From NCBI GenBank assembly GCA_964016885.1, contig OZ024743.1, positions 16,002,972 through 16,066,971 on the forward strand: a stretch of 64,000 nt of DNA, read 5' to 3'. A program made the translations under genes and the position numbers. The notes beneath the pieces are model-generated. The model was given only the letters and a program-made list of their open reading frames with translations, ran no database searches and had not been told where the DNA came from. This stretch comes from Eledone cirrhosa (Eukaryota > Mollusca > Cephalopoda > Octopoda > Eledonidae). Shown here in pieces: positions 57,206-64,000 of this stretch. Each line of letters opens with the position of its first letter. Position 1 is the first letter of the stretch.

Positions 57206-58248
57206 AGCTTTGCTGTTTTGACTTAGATGTGGATAAATGATCATTATGAAATATCCCCCAAATATTGTTATCGTTAGCATTCATCCAAATTTGCTGTAGA
57301 TTTATATCCAACTACATATTGTGCAAACTTATATCTTTCCATACAATATGGCTAAGCACATTAATTACTCCAAATATAAATGCATCAATGGTCATTTCAA
57401 ACAAACAAGACCATAACTATAAAACAATGTGTTTAAAAGCTATCATGTATATTCACAAAACTTTTTATTTTCTATCTGTACGGAGATATGTATAGATTTT
57501 TGGAAATACTCAGCAATGTGTTCAATTCCCAAGAAGGACTATCTGTGACCCTGCCAGCTGTCATCCTAGTGTACCCACAATCAAACTCTCAGAGGTAATG
57601 AAGATAATTGTTAATAATGACATACTATAAAACATTGAATCTACTTTTCTTAATAATGATTATAAGTGCAGCTTTCACAAAAGTTGATCTAATGAAGATC
57701 TACTCATCTATGTTACATAACATTGAACTTTTGGCATAGAGGAAATTAGTGAAAGTAGTGTTATTTATCTCAACATCAGTCCAGATTTTGCCTACACATG
57801 GCTCATGAATCTCTTGTCAAACCTGACATATGAGCACAATTTGTCTCTAACTTCAAGGATCTATGTTTTTGAATCAGATTACACTGTCACTGTATGTGTT
57901 ACTGAATATCAATCTGACAAATATGCACTTAAATCTGCTTTACTTTAAGGTTTGCTACTGTTGCTACACCTTGTTCTAACAAATCACTTCTAGCAACAAC
58001 CATCATTCTATAGATAATACCAGCCACATTTCCTCATTAATCTAACTCACTGAAGTATTGCCCTCAACACCTCACAACAAAGTGGCCCTGACACCAAACA
58101 AATAGAGGTCGGAAAAACATTGTGCAAGGAATTGATGCCAACCTTGTCACCATCAAAATTACAATCAGAGCAGACACCAAGTAAATATCAAGGTTTATCA
58201 ATTGTGTCCAAAAGTAAAACATATATATGCACATATACTACACAGACC

Positions 58249-58284
<36 letters not shown>
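57206..58284. other. Unassigned interval
   Basis: No gene recognised; (TA)n at 58254-58281. Confidence 0.5.
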
Positions 58285-58285
<1 letters not shown>

Positions 58286-58430
58286 AAACAATAAGTGTAA
58301 GTCACCAGGCTAAAATTAACTTCGCTTATTCATATTCGCTGTCATATATTTATTTCAGTGATAACCATTATTCAACAGGTATGACCTCATCAGACAGCTA
58401 GAACTTGAACAGAAAAAACAGAAATAACAT
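58285..58430 (-). repeat. Family e repeat terminus
   Basis: About 145 bp after (TA)n, reading on the minus strand GTTCTAGCTGTCTGATGAGG then GGTTATCACTGAAATAAATA and AGCCTGGTGACTTACACTT. It carries a hammerhead-like motif and looks like another PLE-type end. Confidence 0.5.
58338..58398 (-). ncRNA. Hammerhead-like motif, family e (cleavage site changed)
   Basis: Minus strand: stem I GCTGT, perfect core CTGATGA, stem II from GGTCATACC against GGTTATCACT, GAAA, near-palindromic stem III (ATAAATATAT), then G where the cleavage nucleotide should be A, C or U, and ACAGC closing stem I. The G at position 17 would block cleavage. Confidence 0.5.
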
Positions 58431-58469
58431 AATGATGGAACAAAGTTTACTTCCTTTATTTTAATCTTT

Positions 58470-58550
58470 TGCTATGCCCAGTCCCGAAGTATGGAGTTGT
58501 TTTCACAAAGGTGAGAAAACAACACCATACTTTGGGGCTGGCTGCACATG
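58470..58550. repeat. Short hairpin element
   Basis: CAGTCCCGAAGTATGGAGTT pairs with AACACCATACTTTGGGGCTG around TTTCACAAAGGTGAGAAA. Probably the end of a foldback element; the following GGTAAATGTAGATTAAG region is unassigned. Confidence 0.6.
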
Positions 58551-59036
58551 TGTGCAAGGGTAAATGTAGATTAAGACATTGTGGAGAGGAGTTCAGTCCA
58601 TTATGGAGACTGGTCTCAAGGAAGAAAATCAGGTTCTGCTCACTCTTGGTGCGAGATGCTGGTGATCCAGGATGCAACAGGACATCCTGGAGTGAGACTA
58701 TATATATATATCTTCACAAGATTATGAATTTATTTGCTTTGACATATGTTTCCAGATATACATAAACAAAACCTTATTTACCTTCATATATATATATATG
58801 TTTCATGGCTAAAATAAAAGAGTGCTCAACACTGAAGTAGCGTTTTAATATTCATTTTATTAAGGTTGACTCTATGATAGTCAGGCAAAACTCCAGAGTA
58901 ACAAAACTCTCTATTTAGCCTTAATAAAATGTATAATATTTGATCTAGGGTTCTTATATACTTGATATATATTTATACTTATTGAGCTCTCTTTGGAGTT
59001 TAGTCTTCCCATTTATTATTATTACTATTTATATAT
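58551..59036. other. Unassigned interval
   Basis: Contains CTCCAGAGTAACAA near 58901 followed by TTTAGCCTTAATAAAATG, shared with 34855-34892, so a low-copy repeat end is present. No gene seen. Confidence 0.4.
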
Positions 59037-59368
59037 CATTCATCATTGTTTTAGGTCCATTCTTCCACGCTAGCATGGGTTAGATGGGTTGTCCTGTTGT
59101 GGGCAGTGCCCTGTCGCCTGACCTTGTCATGCTCATATGGGAACTGATTTTGGCTTGATTTCTACAGGTGGATGCTCTTCCTAACACCAACCTCATTTAG
59201 ATTGAATGGTCAGTGCTTTTTTTTCCATGGCGCCTACTTGACCACATTAGAGTGTGGACTGGGTGCTTTTTTGCCATGGTACCTCCACTACCACTTTGCA
59301 GTGGGAGGGAGTGGGGAATATTGTCTATATACTTCAGCTTCGGCTTGTACCCGTGAGAAGTTGGGTAC
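59037..59368 (-). mobile_element. 5'-truncated RTE LINE 3' UTR
   Basis: Runs from the CATCATTGTTTTAGGTCCAT terminus through the SINE-shared block to GTACCCGTGAGAAGTTGGGT, where it meets (TA)n. Same subfamily as copies A and B. Confidence 0.88.
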
Positions 59369-59369
59369 A

Positions 59370-59377
59370 TATATATA

Positions 59378-59432
<55 letters not shown>

Positions 59433-59441
59433 ATATATATA

Positions 59442-59498
<57 letters not shown>
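59370..59498. repeat. (TA)n tract
   Basis: TA repeat with GTGTGT interruptions between two RTE tails. Confidence 0.95.
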
Positions 59499-59500
<2 letters not shown>

Positions 59501-59790
59501 CATCATCATCATCATCACCGTTTTACGTCCGTTCTTCCTCGCTAGCATGGGTTAGACGGGTTGTCCTGTTGTGGGCAGTGTCTGGTCGGCTGACCATGCC
59601 TTGCTCATACAGGAACTGATTTGGCTTGATTTCTACAGCTGGATGCCCTTCCTAACACCAACCTCATTTACAGTGAGTGCTGGGTGCTTTTTTGTGGCGC
59701 CTACACGTCCACTTTACAGTGTGGGCTGTGTGCTTTTTTGCCATGGCACCTCCACGACCAACTTGCGGTGGGGGTGTGGGGGCATATTGT

Positions 59791-60056
59791 CTATATGCTT
59801 CGGCTTGTACCCATGGGAGGTCGGGTACTCTGTATTGCTGTGTGACGCCAGAAGTCACGGTCGTGTGTCATTGTCTTTGAGAGGTGGAATCGGGTAAGGT
59901 CAGCTTTTATCACCTCATCCCAGGTCATCTTGGGTCTCCCCACTCCGCAGTTTCCATCAACTTCTAGTGCTCTGCACCTTTTTATGCAGCTGTCATCCTT
60001 CATACGCATCACATGACCATGCCAGCGCAGCTGCCTCTCCTGCACACAGCATTTAA
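59791..60056 (-). pseudogene. RTE copy B, C-terminal segment
   Basis: Reads CCVQERQLRWHGHVMRMKDD, then EVDGNCGVGRPKMTWDEVIK, LTRFHLSKTMTHDRDFWRH and STRPPMGT. It is separated from the rest of the protein by the nested CR1. Nearly identical to the end of the copy A frame. Confidence 0.9.
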
Positions 60057-60541
60057 TAGTAATAATAATAATAATAATGAAATTATTGTGTAAAGTGCTC
60101 AGGTGCACTACAACTCGTCAATATAGTACATAGAATAATACACAAATGTCAGAGAAGTACATGTGTGTATGTGTTAGCTGTAGTGTTGGCGGATCTCGGG
60201 AAGCATGGAGTCCTTAAAGGATGCAGTGTCTCGACAGCTAACAACTGATGCAGGTAGTTTGTTCCATGCTTCAGCAAATCTGAGCGTGAGAAAATGTTTC
60301 CGAAAGTCATGGAAACTGTGCTGTTTTCTTACTTTGTGGGCATGTCCACGTGTGTTAGACACATGGAAATCGAAAAGGTACTCAGGGTTGTTGTTGGCAA
60401 CATGGTTAACAATTTTGTGGGTGTTTACCAAGTCAGTTGCCAGGCGTCGGAGCTTCAATGAATCCATGCCCAGGGAAGCAAGGTGCTCAGAGTATGGTAG
60501 ATGCCTGATGGAGGGTATTCGCTTGGTTGCACGTCTCTGAA
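60055..60541 (-). mobile_element. 5'-truncated CR1 LINE nested in the RTE
   Basis: Minus strand: ETVQRRATK-type start at the truncation, then LATDLVNTHKIVNHVANNNP, EAWNKLPASVVSCRDTASF and EIRQHYS, a 3' UTR with GAGCACTTTACACAATAAT and a (TTA)n tail. It splits the RTE between RGIK and CCVQER. ATTTA on the left and ATTTG on the right may be a short target duplication. It inserted after the RTE and is the best-preserved of the three CR1 copies. Confidence 0.9.
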
Positions 60542-61222
60542 TTTGATTCCTCTTATGCTCAGTCTCTCTCTCAATTCATTTATGCTTTGTTGTTCCCGTA
60601 TATTACTGTTACACATCCATCGGAGCATGCAGGCTTCGTTTCTCTCTAATCTACGTAAGTCTTCCACCTTCAGCGCCCAGGTCTCACTACCATGCAACAT
60701 CGCTGTTCGGATACATGCATCATACAGTCTGCCTTTCATTCTGAGGGAGAAGCCTTTTGCAGCTAGCAGTGGTAGTAGTTCCCTAAACTTCTTCCATCCC
60801 GTTCTTACCCTAGTTATTGTACTTTCTGAACACCCACCTCCGCTGCTAATTCGGCCACCTAGGTAGCAGAAGCTGTCTACTGTTTCTACAGGGCTCTCCC
60901 AGAGATTGGTGGTACTTGTTTCCTGTGGCTGTTTGCTGCTTGCTGTCTCAGCACAGCTGCTGCATGTGAATCCTAGATTCTTAATTAAGCTTCCTGAGAT
61001 CCCGCTACATCTCTTGTGTACCCATTGTTTGCATTTGGGGCAGAGAATGGAGTTCCTACCTACACCTTTCCTACATACTGAGCAAGGCCATTTCCCTGAG
61101 GGGATCTGCGTTCTGTTTTCTTGTCTACTTACAAGGACCTTAGTCTTTGTCATGTTGACTTTCAGACCCTTTCTTTCTAGTCCCTGCTTCCAAGTTTGGA
61201 ATTTCTTCTCTAGTTCTACCAT
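60541..61222 (-). pseudogene. RTE copy B, palm end, PHD-like finger and thumb
   Basis: Residues from 61222: MVELEKKFQTWKQGLERKGL, KTKVLVSR, then the finger with C47, C50, C61, C64, H69, C72, C87 and C90 (60953-61084), spacing C-x2-C-x10-C-x2-C-x4-H-x2-C-x14-C-x2-C, the PHD (C4HC3) order. GGCSESTITRVRTGWKKFRE and ACMLRWMCNSNI follow. All eight ligands are intact in both copies A and B. Confidence 0.9.
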
Positions 61223-62141
61223 AGATCAGCTATGAGTGCGAGGTCATCAGCATACAGGAGTTCCCATGGGCATCCGGTCTTAAACTCCTCCGTTATTGCC
61301 TGCAGGACTATGATGAACAGGAGAGGGCTAAGAACAGAGCCTTGGTGGAGCCCAACCTGTACGCTAAATTCCTCGCCATACTCATTGCTAATCCTAACTT
61401 TGCTGACTGCTCCCCTATACATGGCTTGTACCACTTTCACAAGCCATTCAGCTACTCCTAGTTTTCTAAGAGCCCACCAGATTACAGCACGTGGAACTCT
61501 GTCAAAGACTTTCTCAAGGTCGACAAATGCAAGTAGAGTGGCTTACTTTTAGCTAGGTACTTTTCCTGTAATTGCCTCACAAGGAAGAGGGCATCAGTGG
61601 TGCCTCTTTCTGGTACAAACCCAAATTGCATCTCGTCTATTTTCACCTGGTCCCTAATCAGCTGTGCTATAACTCTTTCTGTTACTTTCATGACCTGGTC
61701 CATCAACTTTATACCTCTATAGTTTCCTCTATCTAGTGCATCGCCTTTACCTTTGTAGCAGTTGACAATGATGCTACTGCACCAATCTCTTGGTATGGCA
61801 CCTTCTAGTATTACCTGGTTAACGATACGTGTGGTTATAGTGTGACCTACAGACCCAGATGCCTTCAGCATCTCGGCAGCTATACCCGATGGACCGGTTG
61901 CCTTCCCCATCTTCATATCTTTGATTGCCTTACTTACTACGCTGCTGCTGACTTGTACTGCTGGCCCCTCATTTAGTAATCTATCATAATGACTCTTCCA
62001 TGCATCTTTCTTCTCAGCACTTGTGAGGGCAAGCTCACCTTTATCATTCCGGATACACTTCTCTCCAATGACATCACAACTATCTCTGACACACTGCCTC
62101 GCAATCTTGAATACCTCCTGTTTCTGGTCCTCACGTTGCAA
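61216..62141 (-). pseudogene. RTE copy B, reverse transcriptase domain
   Basis: Motifs in order: KATGPSGIAAEMLKA, IPRDWCSSIIVNCYKGKGD, NYRGIKLMDQVMKVTERVI, QFGFVPERGTTDALFLVRQL, motif A as AFVDLEKVFDRVP (in the next frame after a one-base deletion near 61540), motif B VGLHQGSVLSPLLF, and motif C LLYADDLALIA. All three catalytic Asp residues are present. A second one-base deletion near 61224 (after LIA) breaks the frame into the next segment. Confidence 0.9.
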
Positions 62142-62303
62142 AACATGCTTGAATTTTCTATCCTCTGCTTCCCTCCTAGCTAAGTATACTTGTTGCCTAG
62201 CTTTCCTCTTGGTCTCTATGTAATGTACCCTGCTCCCCCCGTTCTTCCATTCTTTCCATGCCTGTCTCTTGGCCTTAACTGCTTCATCTACCTTATTGTT
62301 CCA

Positions 62304-63121
62304 CTACCAAGTCACTCTCCTCCTGCTTGAGGTCTTACTCCAGCCACAGACCTCATCCGTCGCCTCTAGTAAATTATTTTTTAGGAACTCCCAGTTCTCT
62401 TCTACATTAAATGTCTGTATCTGTTCTTCTTTACTGTCGTAGGCGTTGAGTAAAATATCTTTAAATCTGTTACTGGTTGAGGTGACTTTCAGCTTCCTGA
62501 TCTTTCTTCTCCAGGTTGGCCTCTGTTTCCGGGTTCGTCTAGTTCTGACCGTGAGGTCGCTGACAACTAAGCTATGTTGGGATGTACATTCCTCACTAGG
62601 GAAGGCTTTTGTGTTTACGACCGTCCATCTGTCACGTCCTCTGATGAGGAATAAATCTAACTGACTAGAGTGCTCCACTGATCTATAGGTGATCAGGTGG
62701 TTGTCGGGTTTTTTAAAGTTTGTGTTACATATCGACATGTCATTAGCGTCGCAGAATTCTAGAAGTCTGAATCCTTCCTCATTCCTTGTGCCAACCCCAT
62801 GGCCTCCATGTACTCTATTGAAGCCGTCGCAGTGTTTACCTACGTGTCCGTTAAAATATCCTGCGATGATTAGTAAGTCATTGTCATCTGTTAGAGCAGT
62901 AGTGTGCATTAGGGACTCGTAAAACCTATCCTTAAGTTCGTCTGACAGCCCCGATTGGGGTGCGTAAGCTGATATTATTGTGGTAATTGTTTTATTCAGG
63001 ACTAGTCTGAGTTTAATGATTCTTGCATTTACCCTGTACACTGAGATTACTTTATCTACCCACTTGTCAGCTAGTAGTATACCTACACCACCCATCCCAT
63101 CGTCATTTCCCACCCAGAAAA

Positions 63122-63123
<2 letters not shown>
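62304..63123 (-). pseudogene. RTE copy B, APE-type endonuclease
   Basis: Reads VGNDDGMGGVGILLADKW, ISAYAPQSGLSDELKDRFYE, then IIAGYFNGHVG where the family has GDFN (Asp changed to Tyr), NEEGFRLLEF, SQLDLFLIRGRD and TSQHSLVVSDL with the final catalytic His kept. The N-terminal QETRW part is missing. The GDFN change alone should abolish nicking. Confidence 0.88.

Positions 63124-63124
<1 letters not shown>

Positions 63125-63220
<96 letters not shown>
63125..63220. repeat. (TA)n tract
   Basis: TA repeat at the truncated 5' edge of RTE copy B. Confidence 0.97.
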
Positions 63221-63221
63221 T

Positions 63222-63497
63222 ACATATATAGAACTCTGCGTGTTTGTGCAACTGTTTGTATATGAGCATCTAATTGTGAATAAGATGCTCATATACAAAC
63301 AGCTCATATACAACAATTTGAAGACTAAAATCCAAAGAGGGCTCGATAAGGATAAATATATATCAAATATATGAGAACTGTAGAGCAAATGTTTATTAAA
63401 ATAACAGATTAAAGTTTAAGCAAAGAATCGCTGCTTTTACCGTTAAGGGTGAAAGCAGCAATATTTTGCTTAAACTTTAATCTGTTATTTTGAAAAA

Positions 63498-63575
<78 letters not shown>

Positions 63576-63642
63576 CATACATATATAGAACTCTGCGTGT
63601 TTGTGCAACTGATTGTGTATGAGCATCTAATAGTAAATAAGA
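63222..63642. repeat. Repeat F region, copy 2, between two direct repeats
   Basis: The segment ACATATATAGAACTCTGCGT and GTTTGTGCAACTG..TGT occurs at about 63222-63285 and again at 63579-63642. In the first copy it extends into a hairpin (CTGTTTGTATATGAGCATCT mirrored at 63283-63302). Between them lie repeat F (63316-63490: GAAGACTAAAATCCAAAGAG, then an inverted repeat beginning ACAGATTAAAGTTTAAGCAA) and (TA)n at 63507-63571. Confidence 0.7.
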
Positions 63643-64000
63643 AGAAAATGTAAGAAGAAATATAAGATTTTAATGGAAAGTAAACTTTTTTATGTCCTTA
63701 CTCTAATATAAAGTTTTCTGATCTTATGTAAAATAGAATAAATCCGAAATTAGTAAGATATTTGCAGACAACCAAAAGCTCCAATCAACGATTCGATAAT
63801 CTTGCCCATGACTTTCATAATGAAACATCGCTTTGGATATAACGTATGACCTGTTAAGTTACTATAAACATTTTTAAAAGGTTAAATAAAAGTACATACA
63901 GAGGAAGATAAATGAAGAAGAAAGAGGAGGAATTGGATGGAAAGAAGAAGAAGAAGAAGAAGAAGAAGAAGAACGTCTGATGGCAATGAACAAGATTGTA
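63643..64000. other. Unassigned interval ending in (AAG)n
   Basis: AT-rich without a gene. A GAAGAAGAAG tract occupies about 63940-63972 near the window end. Confidence 0.6.

Larger units (their letters stand above)
59500..63123 (-). mobile_element. RTE-type LINE copy B, near full length, with nested CR1
   Basis: In order on the minus strand: APE endonuclease (63123-62304), linker, reverse transcriptase (62141-61216), PHD-like finger and thumb (61222-60541), interrupted by a CR1 insertion (60541-60055), C-terminal segment (60056-59791) and 3' UTR to the GATGAT terminus at 59500. The 5' end is cut inside the endonuclease at FFWVGNDDG, beside (TA)n. Frame breaks occur at about 62303, 61540 and 61224. 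Confidence 0.93.

Noticed and set aside
62635..62660. CTGATGAGGAATAAAT as a hammerhead core
   Set aside because: It lies in the LINE endonuclease frame, has no GAAA at the right distance and no paired stem I.

Overview
The window reads as non-genic, repeat-dense DNA from a coleoid cephalopod, most likely an octopus. The basis is the repeat content: several tRNA-derived SINE families typical of cephalopod genomes, RTE- and CR1-type LINEs, Penelope-like elements (PLEs), long (TA)n tracts and an AT-rich background. I found no convincing host protein-coding exon, no rRNA and no free-standing tRNA gene. Every long open frame I recognise belongs to a retroelement or is a translated microsatellite.

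Layout. 1-2.3 kb: a copy of a ~425-bp tandem-type repeat, a SINE, a MITE and a dead RTE LINE. 2.3-8 kb: mostly unassigned AT-rich DNA with SINEs carrying clear target-site duplications. 8-10 kb: SINEs and a tandemly duplicated 590-bp repeat. 10-22 kb: unassigned DNA with degraded LINE pieces and CA/CGCA microsatellites. 22.2-25.1 kb: three unrelated repeat units in direct and inverted arrays, each carrying hammerhead-ribozyme-like motifs. 25.4-26.4 kb: a CR1-like LINE end. 27.0-31.3 kb: a PLE (reverse transcriptase plus GIY-YIG) flanked by 1.4-kb inverted arms. 31.4-37.3 kb: LINE fragments and unassigned DNA. 37.3-42.6 kb: an RTE 3' half with an internal PHD-like finger, SINEs and another LINE endonuclease. 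44.4-47.0 kb: a foldback element with 823-bp arms. 47.1-54.3 kb: SINEs, another 425-bp array, RTE pieces and palindromes. 54.3-59 kb: mostly unassigned. 59.0-63.1 kb: the longest RTE copy (endonuclease, RT, PHD-like finger, C-terminus, 3' tail), interrupted by a nested CR1.

How the parts work together. The RTE LINE and the main SINE share the same 3' tail, the usual mark of a SINE that uses a LINE's machinery. The other connected system is a set of repeats with hammerhead-like motifs. I count twelve instances in five sequence families, most with matched stem I arms. In three families stem III is a short self-complementary sequence, which favours a dimeric ribozyme, and in family a the stem I pairing covaries between copies. 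Hammerheads are known in PLE terminal repeats and in small circular retrozyme RNAs, so these units are probably PLE-derived or retrozyme-like. All functional claims are inferences from reading the sequence; no search or folding program was run.
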